Shown here: positions 34,260-42,483 of the stretch, piece by piece
How the letters are laid out: the number at the start of each line of letters is the position of its first letter
Numbering within the stretch: the stretch's first letter is position 1
DNA from: Roseimicrobium gellanilyticum
Lineage (GTDB): Bacteria; Verrucomicrobiota; Verrucomicrobiia; Verrucomicrobiales; Verrucomicrobiaceae
Assembly (NCBI RefSeq): GCF_003315205.1
Contig: NZ_QNRR01000003.1
Coordinates: 1-64,000 of the forward strand
Direction: 5' to 3'
Length of the DNA: 64,000 bases
Made by a program: the position numbers and the translations under genes
Notes under the pieces: model-generated
Database searches by the model: none
The model's input: only the letters and a program-made list of their open reading frames with translations
Told to the model about the DNA's origin: nothing

Positions 34260-35051
34260 ATGAACCGGATGCTCCTTTGTCCTCCGGATTTCTATGAGGT
34301 CCGCTACGAGATCAATCCTTGGATGAGCGTGGCTCAGGCGCCTGATCACGCGGTAGCAGTGCGACAGTGGCAGGGTCTGTATGACACCTTGCAAGACATG
34401 GGTTGTAAGGTGGAACTTTTGATGCCACGACCGGGATGGCCGGACATGGTCTTCACCGCGAATGCCGGTGTAGTGCGAGAACGCCGTGTCCTGCTGAGCA
34501 ATTTTCGCCATGAAGAACGCGCCGGCGAATCCCCGTGGCATGCCCAATGGTTTGAGGAGCAGGACTACGAAATCTCCAGACTGCCCCGCCATCTGGCCTT
34601 TGAGGGCGAAGGAGATGCCTTGAAATGCGGTGACGTCTGGATTTGTGGCCACGGCTTTCGCACGGATGAAGAAGCCCATCGCTGGGTGGGAGACTGGACA
34701 CATGAACCGATGGTGAGCGTGCGGCTTGTGGATTCTCACTTCTACCATCTCGATACCTGCTTCTGCCCACTACGGGATGGTCTCGCCATGTGGTATCCCG
34801 CAGCGTTTGATGCAATCGGGCAGGATGCAATTCGCGCGATCTCGCGGGAGCTTATCGAAGTCACCTTGGACGAAGCACGCCGCTTTGCCTGCAATGCGAT
34901 CATTTCCGACTCCCATGTAGTGATGCCAGACGGATGCCCGAAGGCGTCAGCCATGCTGGAGGGCAGAGACTATGCAGTGCACCCTCTGCCCATGAGCGAG
35001 TTCATCAAGGCGGGTGGCGCGTGCAAATGCCTCGCTCTGGTACTGGAGTGA
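34260..35051 (+). CDS. Dimethylarginine dimethylaminohydrolase-like amidinohydrolase (263 aa)
   Basis: A guanidino-group-modifying enzyme of the pentein fold. The signature parts are present: PDMVFTANAGVV at residues 61-72, FEGEGDALKCG with an acidic substrate-binding residue at 114-124, the catalytic His163 in FYHLDTCFCPL, and the nucleophilic Cys (Cys257) in GGACKCL at the C-terminus. Enzymes of this kind hydrolyse methylated arginine to citrulline, or arginine, or transfer amidino groups; the length and motif order fit DDAH and the related arginine dihydrolase domain best. The start at 34260 lies directly after a TAGACTAT-like -10 box. The gene stands alone. Confidence 0.82.
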   Translation: MNRMLLCPPDFYEVRYEINPWMSVAQAPDHAVAVRQWQGLYDTLQDMGCKVELLMPRPGWPDMVFTANAGVVRERRVLLSNFRHEERAGESPWHAQWFEEQDYEISRLPRHLAFEGEGDALKCGDVWICGHGFRTDEEAHRWVGDWTHEPMVSVRLVDSHFYHLDTCFCPLRDGLAMWYPAAFDAIGQDAIRAISRELIEVTLDEARRFACNAIISDSHVVMPDGCPKASAMLEGRDYAVHPLPMSEFIKAGGACKCLALVLE

Positions 35052-35102
35052 TAGCCCTTTATCGGGACACCTCGAAAAGCCCATGCATGCGATGCTTCCC
35101 GT

Positions 35103-35132
35103 TTGACTCTCCGCCCCATGGAGAGGTATACT
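35103..35132 (+). promoter_or_regulatory. Sigma-70-type promoter TTGACT-N18-TATACT
   Basis: TTGACT at 35103-35108 and TATACT at 35127-35132 are 18 bases apart, close to ideal for the housekeeping sigma factor. Transcription would start near 35139, before a short open reading frame with a strong ribosome binding site and 225 bases before the YbaK-type gene. Confidence 0.55.
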
Positions 35133-35164
35133 GCCTTGTGTTCTGAAGAGGAAAGGAGGTGCCA

Positions 35165-35197
35165 ATGACAGGCCGCTTCACTTACAGACCTCATTGA
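35165..35197 (+). CDS. Possible 10-residue leader peptide
   Basis: ATG at 35165 follows AAAGGAGGT (35152-35160) by four bases, by far the strongest Shine-Dalgarno sequence seen in this window. It opens a frame of ten residues, MTGRFTYRPH, ending in TGA. The frame lies downstream of a good promoter and upstream of a gene for a tRNA-editing protein, where a translated leader could serve attenuation. Nothing else confirms that it is made; chance is possible. Confidence 0.35.
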   Translation: MTGRFTYRPH

Positions 35198-35362
35198 ATC
35201 CATCGCAAACGGCCCTGCCATGAGGCGGGAAAAGTCCGCTGCGAATCTCAAACTGAGCGCCCGCATCCCGAATCAAGGGCATGCGAACGTTTGCCAATAC
35301 CGTCCCGGCCTGCGGCCATGCATGCGCCCCGGCTGGGCAGAACTCACAGAAAGGCTTTCCCC

Positions 35363-35824
35363 ATGCTTGCTCAGAAACTCAAAGATTTCCTCGATCAGAA
35401 GAAGGTGAAGTATGTCACCATCGCCCACTCGCCAGCGTTCACCACGCAGGAGGTGGCCCAATCCGCGCACGTACCAGGCCGCGTCATGGCCAAAACCGTG
35501 ATGGTCATCATTGATGACGTCCTCGCCATGGCAGTGCTGCCGGCAAACCATCGCGTGATGCTCGATGACCTGCGCGACATCACCGGCACGGAAGATGTGC
35601 GCCTCGCGCGCGAAGATGAGTTCAAGAGCTTCTTCCCGGATTGTGAAGCCGGCGCCATGCCGCCCTTCGGGAACTTGTATGACATGTCCGTTTATGTATC
35701 CCCGCTGCTCGCGGAGGAGACTGAGATCGCGTTCAACGCGGGCTCACACACGGAAATCATCAAGATGCTCTACCGCGACTTCGAACGCCTCGTCTCTCCA
35801 CGTGTGGCGAACTTCACGACGTGA
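35363..35824 (+). CDS. YbaK/ProX-type aminoacyl-tRNA editing protein (153 aa)
   Basis: A single editing domain of the YbaK/Cys-tRNA(Pro) deacylase superfamily, which removes wrong amino acids from tRNA. The segments VKYVTIAHSPAFTTQEVAQSA, RVMAKTVMVIIDDVLAMAVLP (with the Lys essential in this family) and GAMPPFGNLYDMSVYVSP (the GxxPP loop) are typical, as is the final AGSHTEIIKM. Start MLAQKLKDFLDQ is preferred over an upstream in-frame Met whose codons make no sense as protein. The gene is monocistronic, with a likely promoter at 35103 and a long leader. Free-standing editing proteins of this kind may clear Cys-, Ala- or Pro-related mischarging; the exact tRNA is not evident. Confidence 0.88.
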   Translation: MLAQKLKDFLDQKKVKYVTIAHSPAFTTQEVAQSAHVPGRVMAKTVMVIIDDVLAMAVLPANHRVMLDDLRDITGTEDVRLAREDEFKSFFPDCEAGAMPPFGNLYDMSVYVSPLLAEETEIAFNAGSHTEIIKMLYRDFERLVSPRVANFTT

Positions 35825-36100
35825 CGTTCGCACCTGCCCGCGAGGGACGCCTTCGCGTCCCGGAGCTACAGGATTCCATCTTCTCCTGATTTCGGCTGAA
35901 GCCGAAGCCACTTTGGAGCTGTTCTATTCGCATCGATAAGGATGCGACAGGAAGGGTGTCTCATCGCGTCATGCGGGGAGAAGCTGGATTCCTTGAACTG
36001 GCACATGAGGAACTGTCTTCAATCGATTCCCGCAATCCATGAGTGCCTGTTCGTGCATCATTCGCGGTATACTCACCCGTCAAAGCGCCCGCGCATTGCC
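35825..36100. other. Intergenic stretch with two hairpins
   Basis: There is no gene in this 276-base gap between the convergent YbaK-type gene and the lysine-operon end. It holds the palindromes GGGACGC-CTTC-GCGTCCC (35844-35861) and TTCGGCT-GA-AGCCGAA (35891-35906). Both could end transcripts from either side. Confidence 0.6.
35844..35869 (-). repeat. Single GTAG-headed REP sequence
   Basis: On the minus strand this reads GTAG-CTCC, then GGGACGC-GAAG-GCGTCCC, a GTAG head followed by a perfect 7-4-7 palindrome. It fits the REP pattern seen in the two inverted-pair elements, but stands as a single copy here. Confidence 0.5.
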
Positions 36101-37480
36101 TCAATGCACCAGTTGCATACGCGGATCCACCGCAGCAATGATGGCACTCACGGATTTCTGATTGAATCCTTTGAAGCCCCCCTTGCGTTGCAGATTCTCA
36201 AGGTGACTGCCGATGGCTCCGTCGCGCACGAAGGTGTCGTACTGCTGCTGGGTGATGAGCCCCTCATTGAGCAGCTTTTGTGCGCGCTCCGGTCGCACCT
36301 TCCAGCGCTCGCCCTCGGTGAAGGCTTGCTTGAGGAACGGCAAATCAGAGAACGGCTTCATGGTCTGCACGCCCTCACGCTCCAGCTGGTCCTTCAGCAG
36401 TGCGTGATCAAAACGGCACTCCAGATGATGCATGCCCGCTTGGAGGAAACTTTCGCCATGCAGCCCGACCCAAAGACCAATGGTCCCCAGCTTGGCCGAT
36501 CGCGGCAGCGGCACGCGTGAAAAATCGATCTCCGTTTCCTCCGGCTCCAGGTCCACATCACAGAATGCCACGAGCCCTTCCACCGGCTGTTCCAGAATCT
36601 GCGCACCCCACCCGGCCTGCGCTCCGGCGTAGTAGCGCTCGCGACGCTCAAAGCCGAGCTTCTCCAGCGCCTGCATGAGCTGTACGAAATGCTCCCGTGA
36701 GGAGCGGAAGGTGTGGTGATCGTGATTTGCCCACCCAAGCCCCAGACGATCCTGCCGCACCTTCTGGATCTGCGCGGCCCGGTTGCGCCCCTGCCAGAAG
36801 GTACGCTCCTCCGTGAAGATGGCCGCACAGGCGATGTCACGTCCCGCCAGAGCGATCACGCGGTTCAGCCAGGTCTGGGTGCGGCTCCAACCGATGGCAT
36901 CGTCATCAAAATTGCGCGGTCGCGTTCTCCACGTCTCGTGCGCGATCAAAGTCGTTGCAGCTTGCCCCGGTACCAGGGTAGCCGGGACATACCCTCGGTA
37001 GCCACGCCGTTCGACCACGAGGAGGCGCACATCATTCTCTTCAGAAACCACCGCGGTGCGATAACGGGTAAGCGGCGAGCCATGCAGATTCGAACTGATC
37101 CCGTGCGCTGCAAGAAAGTCCGCAATGCTCTCCGCCCGAATCGCCACCGTCACAGGCTCCCCACGATCTGCCAGTAGCACGCGAGGGAGCATCGCCTCCG
37201 GATGCCAGAGAGCCGGTGTGCCTTCAGGTGTGTCACCCAGACGATCCAGCGTGTAGCCCGCATGGCGGAATTCGCGAACGTCACTCTCCGGCACCACCAG
37301 ATGATCCACCCAGTCAATCAGCAGCGTGCCGGTCTCGTCACGCATGCGCTGCTCAAGCGTTGCCAGAAAAGGAGACTTTTCAGAACACGCGCGCAGCACT
37401 CCGAGAACTGCATCCTCAGCCTCCTGGCAAAGCGGCCAGTCAAACCGTGTTTCCTTGGAGATATCCGGTGCGGCAATCAT
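36101..37480 (-). CDS. Probable 2-oxoadipate dioxygenase/decarboxylase (DUF1338/VOC-like, 459 aa)
   Basis: I assign this partly by context. The length (459 residues) fits HglS, the DUF1338 enzyme that converts 2-oxoadipate to D-2-hydroxyglutarate in lysine breakdown, and the C-terminal half has a vicinal-oxygen-chelate look: NHDHHTFRSSREHFVQL at residues 252-268, then LGFERRERYYAGAQAGWG and GMHHLECRFDHALL. His255/His256 and the later His-Glu are candidates for metal ligands; DWVDHL near residue 60 is another. It is the third gene after L-lysine 6-transaminase and aminoadipate-semialdehyde dehydrogenase, separated by 144 bases, just where a 2-oxoadipate step would be needed. I could not match the HglS motifs exactly, so it may be a different VOC enzyme. 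Confidence 0.5.
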   Translation of the reverse strand: MIAAPDISKETRFDWPLCQEAEDAVLGVLRACSEKSPFLATLEQRMRDETGTLLIDWVDHLVVPESDVREFRHAGYTLDRLGDTPEGTPALWHPEAMLPRVLLADRGEPVTVAIRAESIADFLAAHGISSNLHGSPLTRYRTAVVSEENDVRLLVVERRGYRGYVPATLVPGQAATTLIAHETWRTRPRNFDDDAIGWSRTQTWLNRVIALAGRDIACAAIFTEERTFWQGRNRAAQIQKVRQDRLGLGWANHDHHTFRSSREHFVQLMQALEKLGFERRERYYAGAQAGWGAQILEQPVEGLVAFCDVDLEPEETEIDFSRVPLPRSAKLGTIGLWVGLHGESFLQAGMHHLECRFDHALLKDQLEREGVQTMKPFSDLPFLKQAFTEGERWKVRPERAQKLLNEGLITQQQYDTFVRDGAIGSHLENLQRKGGFKGFNQKSVSAIIAAVDPRMQLVH

Positions 37481-37624
37481 CGCTCCATGGGTGGAGATTT
37501 GCTCGAATGAAACGTGAATGAGGCTACCCGTTTCAACCTTACCGTTCCACTCCTAAGTATTGATGTATTCAATAATAGTACGAAATCCTATGATTTGAAG
37601 ATGCATTCAACCCTTTGTTGCAGA

Positions 37625-39244
37625 CTATTTTGCGGGGTCCTCACCAAAGTGAATGCCCTGTGCGAGCGGCATGTCCTTGCCATAGTTGATGGTGTTGGTC
37701 TGGCGTCTCATGTAGTTCTTCCACGCATCGGAGCCACTTTCCCGCCCCCCACCGGTGTCCTTCTCACCACCAAAGGCTCCACCAATCTCAGCACCACTGG
37801 TGCCGGCATTCACATTTGCAATGCCACAGTCGCTCCCCACCGCACTGAGGAATAGCTCCGCTTCCCGGAAGTCATTGGTGAAGATGGCCGAGCTTAGCCC
37901 CTGCGGCACGTCATTGTGCATGGCAAGCGCCTCGTTGAAGTCCCGGTACTTCATCAGGTACAGGATCGGCGCAAAGGTCTCCTCGCGCACAACGGACAAG
38001 CCCGCCGTCACAGAGGCAAGACACGGCGTCACATAGCACCCGCCCGGAAACGCATCCTCGCGAAGGAGTTCATCATCCTCAGGGAGGAAGGGACCTCCCT
38101 CATCCGCCAGATGTTCGATGGCAAGGACGGTGGCGATATCGCTGTGCAAGATTTTGCCTCCACTCAGCACCGTGCCTCCCTCGCGCTTCAATCGGCGGAT
38201 GGCGTGAATCATGGTGGCGACGGCCTGACGATTGATGAGCGGGCCCATGAGCGTCGCAGGATCCAGTGGGTCCCCGATGCGCAAATCATGATAGGCACGG
38301 ACCAGTCGCTCCCGCAGCGCATCTGCCACGGACTCATGCACGATCACCCGCCGGGTGGAAGTGCAGCGCTGCCCTGCTGTGCCCACCGCGCCGAAGAAGA
38401 TCGCTCGCACCGCGAGCTCGAGATCCGCGCTTGGTGTGACGATCACTGCATTGTTGCCGCCGAGTTCCAGCAGTGTGCGGCCGAGCCGCGCATGCACCTG
38501 CTGCGCCAGCTTGTGCCCCATGGCACAAGAACCCGTGGCAGAAATGAGCGGCAGCCGGCGGTCCTCCACCATGCGGGAGCCCACGTCCTCCACACTGCCG
38601 CACAGGAGGGTGAAGATGGCGGGATCCACTCCCGTCTCACGACACACCTGCTCCGCGATCCGCGTCACGGCGATCGCGCACAACGGTGTGTGACTGGAGG
38701 GTTTCCAGATCACCGAGTCACCACACACCGCAGCCAGCGCCGCATTCCATGACCAGACAGCCACGGGGAAATTGAATGCCGTGATCACGCCGATGATGCC
38801 CAGCGGATGCCATTGCTCCATGAGCCGGTGGTTCGGTCGCTCCGAGGCGATCGTCAACCCATGGAGCTGGCGTGACAGTCCGACGGCGAAGTCGCAGATG
38901 TCGATCATTTCCTGCACCTCGCCCTCACCCTCCGCAAGGATCTTGCCCATCTCCAGAGTCACCAGTCTTCCCAAGTCCGCCTTATGCACGCGAAAGGCGT
39001 TGCCAAGGCGGCGCACAGTTTCACCACGTACGGGCGCTGGCGTCACGCGCCACTTGAGAAATGCCTCCTGCGCACGCGCAATGCCCCGCTCACAGTCTCC
39101 AGCATCTGCCTGTTTCACCCGGGCAATGACCTGACCGTTGATCGGTGAAATGCTTTCCACCACGTCGCCATTCCCGCTCCAGGCGCCATCAAAGGCGCCG
39201 CCGTTCAACGCGGACAAGCCAAGACGCTGGAGACAGGAATCCAT
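37625..39244 (-). CDS. amaB: Aminoadipate-semialdehyde dehydrogenase, AmaB-like (539 aa)
   Basis: An NAD(P)-dependent aldehyde dehydrogenase of the ALDH7 group, which oxidises L-2-aminoadipate 6-semialdehyde (or piperideine-6-carboxylate) to 2-aminoadipate. It carries the full set: HPLGIIGVITAFNFPVAVW and IWKPSSHTPL at the NAD site, ISATGSCAMGH, the general base Glu in TLLELGGNNAVIV and the catalytic Cys near residue 290 in GTAGQRCTSTRR. A C-terminal AGTSGAEIGGAFGGEKDTG and RRQTNTINYG are typical of ALDH7. Start at ATG 39244; a GTG five codons earlier is possible. It lies 36 bases after the lysine transaminase gene, whose product is its substrate. Confidence 0.92.
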   Translation of the reverse strand: MDSCLQRLGLSALNGGAFDGAWSGNGDVVESISPINGQVIARVKQADAGDCERGIARAQEAFLKWRVTPAPVRGETVRRLGNAFRVHKADLGRLVTLEMGKILAEGEGEVQEMIDICDFAVGLSRQLHGLTIASERPNHRLMEQWHPLGIIGVITAFNFPVAVWSWNAALAAVCGDSVIWKPSSHTPLCAIAVTRIAEQVCRETGVDPAIFTLLCGSVEDVGSRMVEDRRLPLISATGSCAMGHKLAQQVHARLGRTLLELGGNNAVIVTPSADLELAVRAIFFGAVGTAGQRCTSTRRVIVHESVADALRERLVRAYHDLRIGDPLDPATLMGPLINRQAVATMIHAIRRLKREGGTVLSGGKILHSDIATVLAIEHLADEGGPFLPEDDELLREDAFPGGCYVTPCLASVTAGLSVVREETFAPILYLMKYRDFNEALAMHNDVPQGLSSAIFTNDFREAELFLSAVGSDCGIANVNAGTSGAEIGGAFGGEKDTGGGRESGSDAWKNYMRRQTNTINYGKDMPLAQGIHFGEDPAK

Positions 39245-39280
39245 GGCACACAGGGGCACAATGAGAGATCACATCCACAA

Positions 39281-40621
39281 TCACACCACCGCCTGTGGCA
39301 TGCGCTGGCATTGCTTTTCGAGGATGTCGATGGTCTGAATGATGGCACTCTCCGGCAGATCAAGTGCCGGACGGAAACGGATGGAGCGCTCCCCCGAGCG
39401 CAAAGCCAGCAGCCCAAGATCAAACAGGCCGCGATAGAACTCATCCCGCAAGCGCCGCGTGGGCAGGTCGAAGGCAATCATCAAACCCCGGCCACGCACT
39501 GCGGTGATGATAGGGTGCACGCCGGCGAAGATACGCAGGGCATCCAGGAATTTGTCTCCGACAAAGGCTGCATGCTCCAGCATCCGCTCCTGCTCGATGA
39601 GCCTGAGCACATGGGTGGCACGCACCATGTCCACCAGGCTGCCTCCCCACGTGGAATTGATGCGGCCAGACACACGGAAAACATTGTCCGGCACTTCGTC
39701 CAGGCGCGGCCCGGCCATCACACCACAGGCCTGCGCCTTCTTGCCAAAAGCCAGTAGATCCGGCAGCACACCGAAATGCTCGCAGCACCACATCCGCCCG
39801 GTGGTGCCTCCGCCCGTTTGTACTTCATCAAAGATCAGCAGGATGTCATACGCATCACACACCTCACGCAGGAGCCGCAGCCAGGAGGCGCGGAAGTGAC
39901 GATCACCCCCTTCTCCTTGAATCGGCTCAATGATGATTGCAGCAATGTCCTCGTGGCCCCGCTCCACAATGTCGCGCAGCACCGCCTCACATTGCGCCTC
40001 CTTGCGTGCCGCATCTTTCTCCCGCTCAGCCTCCTCCAGGGTGAAGTCCAGCGCGGGGGCCGCCACCCGTGGCCAGGGGAACTTCGCAAAGTGCGCCGTC
40101 TTCACTGGATCCGTATTCGTGAGACTCAATGTGTAGCCACTGCGGCCATGAAACGCCTGCTCGAAATGCAGGATCGCAGTGCCTTTCTCACCGCGTCCGG
40201 CAGCGAGATTCTTCCGCACCTTCCAGTCCATGGCCGCCTTCAGGGTGTTCTCCACGGCCAGGGCGCCACCCTCGATGAAAAAGTACCGCTCCAATGGAGG
40301 CAGTCCGGCCACCTCATGGAAGGTGCGAACGAACTCCGCATACAGCGTGGAATACACATCTGAATTGGCTGCCTTTGCCCTGGCAGCCACGAGAAGGTCG
40401 CGCTCCACCTCCGGGCGATGCATCCAGGGGTGATTGAAGCCAATGGGCAGCGAACCAAAACATCCGTACAGATCCAGGATGGTCCGCCCCGTGGCGGCAT
40501 CCACAGCCTGGCAGCCCTTGCTCCTCTCGAGGTCCAACACCATGCCGAACCCGTCCAGTAGGACGTGCCGGCCCAGCTCGCGAAGAGCTTCCGCGGGCGC
40601 GATATGCCTGCGAGCACTCAT
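39281..40621 (-). CDS. lat: L-lysine 6-transaminase (446 aa)
   Basis: A class-III PLP aminotransferase that moves the epsilon-amino group of lysine to 2-oxoglutarate, giving aminoadipate semialdehyde. The PLP lysine is in DLLAFGKKAQACGVMAG near residue 293, a sequence characteristic of Lat and its actinobacterial relatives. FEQAFHGRSGYTLSLTNTDP, AAIIIEPIQGEGGDRHF and LLIFDEVQTGGGTTG are the usual cofactor and substrate segments, and the N-terminus FGMVLDLERSKGC also fits. It is the first gene of the lysine operon. In other bacteria the same enzyme feeds beta-lactam or lysine-breakdown pathways; here the neighbours indicate breakdown. Start ATG 40621. Confidence 0.93.
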   Translation of the reverse strand: MSARRHIAPAEALRELGRHVLLDGFGMVLDLERSKGCQAVDAATGRTILDLYGCFGSLPIGFNHPWMHRPEVERDLLVAARAKAANSDVYSTLYAEFVRTFHEVAGLPPLERYFFIEGGALAVENTLKAAMDWKVRKNLAAGRGEKGTAILHFEQAFHGRSGYTLSLTNTDPVKTAHFAKFPWPRVAAPALDFTLEEAEREKDAARKEAQCEAVLRDIVERGHEDIAAIIIEPIQGEGGDRHFRASWLRLLREVCDAYDILLIFDEVQTGGGTTGRMWCCEHFGVLPDLLAFGKKAQACGVMAGPRLDEVPDNVFRVSGRINSTWGGSLVDMVRATHVLRLIEQERMLEHAAFVGDKFLDALRIFAGVHPIITAVRGRGLMIAFDLPTRRLRDEFYRGLFDLGLLALRSGERSIRFRPALDLPESAIIQTIDILEKQCQRMPQAVV

Positions 40622-40760
40622 GATAAGGAAAGGATACCAGCCTAACTACCGCACGCAATGCTCGTGGACCGGAAGAAGAAGGGTATTATTTTGAACGCGC
40701 GACCACTATTGGGGTCGCTTTTGCCTTGCCCATCCCTCAGCCTCCACGCTACATCCCCTG

Positions 40761-41411
40761 ATGCCTCCACTGCTTCCCACCTTCTGCCTCGTCGCACTCG
40801 CCTGGTTCTGCGGGTCGCTACCGTTTGGCTATTGGGCAGGCCGGCTTAAGGGCATCGACATTCGCAAGCATGGCAGTGGGAACATCGGCGCCACCAATGT
40901 GATCCGCGTGCTCGGCAAGAAGATTGGCCTCCCCGTCTTTGTGCTGGATGCGCTCAAGGGCTTCGTCCCTGTATTCGTCGCCTCCTGGTGGATGCAGCAT
41001 CGCGAAGGCACGGACATCAATACTGCCACCTTGGTCGCCGCACTTTGTGCCGCAGCCTCCGTGCTGGGTCACATGTTCACCTTCTGGCTCGGGTTCAAAG
41101 GCGGGAAAGGCGTGGCCACCACCGCAGGTGCCATGCTGGGACTCGCACCACTGGTCTTGCTGATTGCGATCATCGTGTGGGTGATCGCCTTCTACACCAC
41201 ACGCTATGTGGCTCTGGCATCCATTCTCGCAGGCTTCACACTGCCCACTGCCGCGGCGATCCTCATGACCATCAATGGCACGTGGAACTATGTGCTCCTC
41301 GCCTTTGGCATCGTGATCGCCGTCCTCGTGCTGGTGCGTCACCGGTCCAATATCTCCCGTATGCTCGCCGGCACGGAGAACCGCTTCGAGCGGAAAGAGA
41401 AAAAGAGTTGA
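40761..41411 (+). CDS. plsY: Glycerol-3-phosphate acyltransferase PlsY (216 aa)
   Basis: The membrane enzyme transfers an acyl group from acyl-phosphate to glycerol 3-phosphate in the first step of phospholipid synthesis. Three conserved loops are present: SLPFGYWAGRLKGIDIRKHGSGNIGATNV (motif 1, residues 19-47), GHMFTFWLGFKGGKGVATTAG (motif 2), and RHRSNISRMLAGTENRF (motif 3). Five or six membrane helices lie between them. The length is usual. It stands alone, divergent from the lysine operon and followed by a stem-loop at 41469. Confidence 0.93.
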   Translation: MPPLLPTFCLVALAWFCGSLPFGYWAGRLKGIDIRKHGSGNIGATNVIRVLGKKIGLPVFVLDALKGFVPVFVASWWMQHREGTDINTATLVAALCAAASVLGHMFTFWLGFKGGKGVATTAGAMLGLAPLVLLIAIIVWVIAFYTTRYVALASILAGFTLPTAAAILMTINGTWNYVLLAFGIVIAVLVLVRHRSNISRMLAGTENRFERKEKKS

Positions 41412-41468
41412 GTGGCCGATGTGGATGGTAGTCCGCACATGTAGTGCACGGTTGTGTGGTGCCTGATG

Positions 41469-41496
41469 GTGCCTTGGGGGGATTACAAGGCACTAC
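41469..41496. repeat. Stem-loop with GTAG end, possible terminator or REP
   Basis: GTGCCTTG and CAAGGCAC form a perfect 8-base stem over a 9-base loop, between the convergent plsY and HD-like genes. On the minus strand the stem begins with GTAG, as in the REP-like elements of this window. It may act as a bidirectional terminator; there is no T-tract. Confidence 0.45.
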
Positions 41497-41500
41497 AGGC

Positions 41501-41514
41501 TCATGACGTCATGA
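41501..41514. repeat. Perfect palindrome TCATGACGTCATGA
   Basis: A perfect 14-base palindrome without spacer lies right after the stem-loop and 30 bases from the end of the HD-like gene. It could be a protein-binding site or a byproduct of the repeat element. Confidence 0.35.
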
Positions 41515-41544
41515 CCGCACACGGAGTGGGCGGACCACCTGGAC

Positions 41545-42102
41545 TTACATCACATCTTCCGCACTGAACCGCGACTGCACACCGTGTAGCGCCGCCGTCT
41601 CGAAAAGCCAGAGCAATGGTTCGCGCCCCTTGCCCTCAGTACAGCCATCGATGAGGCAGAATGCGAGGAACAGATCCCAGTCGCGGATGTCTTTCAACAG
41701 TCGCGCAAACCTCTCTTCATCATAGGGCCCTCTCTCATCCACTTGCCGCCAGAGGGCAAAGGGCACATCGTGAAACTGCACGATGGCAAGCATGTCGACA
41801 TCATTGCAGAACTCCGCAAGGAATGCGCAGGCGAGTGACGCATGGCTGCGCGGATCAAGGATGGACACCCCCTTCACGGCTTCCGCTTTGAAGGTGTCAT
41901 GCGTGTGCACCAGCACCCGCAAGCGCCAGTACTCTTCCTCGGAGACACGCGATTTGAGCCGGGCCAAATTGCCTTCCACTTCGGCGATGTGGGCACGTAC
42001 GGTGCCTTCCGGATGACCCGGCCTCGCCTTGCCCCAATCGAGATTTGCGAGGTAGCGGGGATCTTGGGTGATGGTTTCAAACAGTTGAACGTAATTGATC
42101 AT
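41545..42102 (-). CDS. HD-like hydrolase domain protein (185 aa)
   Basis: The start was set at MINYVQLFETITQDPRYL because upstream codons read as random residues. RPGHPEGTVRAHIAEVEGNL and LRVLVHTHDTFKA resemble the first two metal-binding elements of the HD phosphohydrolase superfamily (H...HD...D), and SHASLACAFLAEFCND with AIVQFHDVPFALW resembles the later His and Asp helices. The pattern is convincing but the family is not one I can name. A cytoplasmic phosphatase or phosphodiesterase role is inference. No operon partner; the upstream 380 bases are empty. Confidence 0.6.
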   Translation of the reverse strand: MINYVQLFETITQDPRYLANLDWGKARPGHPEGTVRAHIAEVEGNLARLKSRVSEEEYWRLRVLVHTHDTFKAEAVKGVSILDPRSHASLACAFLAEFCNDVDMLAIVQFHDVPFALWRQVDERGPYDEERFARLLKDIRDWDLFLAFCLIDGCTEGKGREPLLWLFETAALHGVQSRFSAEDVM

Positions 42103-42483
42103 GATAGGTGATGACCACGGCAGGGCCGGGCCTTGGGAAAAAGAAATGCGCGTCACTCCACTCTGGAGGAGCGCTGGGATGCGCCGCCTTTGCTTATGCA
42201 GGCAGCAACATCAGGAATTGTAGCACGGGGTCAGGATGAATGAGGGAAGCCTCAGCGTAGCACGGCGTGACACGCTTTCAAGTTTCTCGATGCAGAGTCA
42301 CCCTCCTGCTCAGGGGATGCGCGTTCCTGGCGTGTCATGACGCCTGACACTTCTTGACGTTTTGTCGCTCCAGAACACAAAGGACTATTCCCTTCACGCC
42401 TGGTGCCTTTTTGCCAGAGTGGGCCTGAGACCACCGCTAACCAACCCGGGTTGGCGCAGCATTCCCCTTCCCCAAAATATCAA
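42103..42483. other. Intergenic stretch without a gene
   Basis: I see no convincing gene in this 381-base stretch. Small dyads such as GTGTCA-N7-TGACAC (42332-42350) are present and could be regulatory. It must hold the promoter of the HD-like gene and the 3' end of the response-regulator transcript. Confidence 0.5.
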
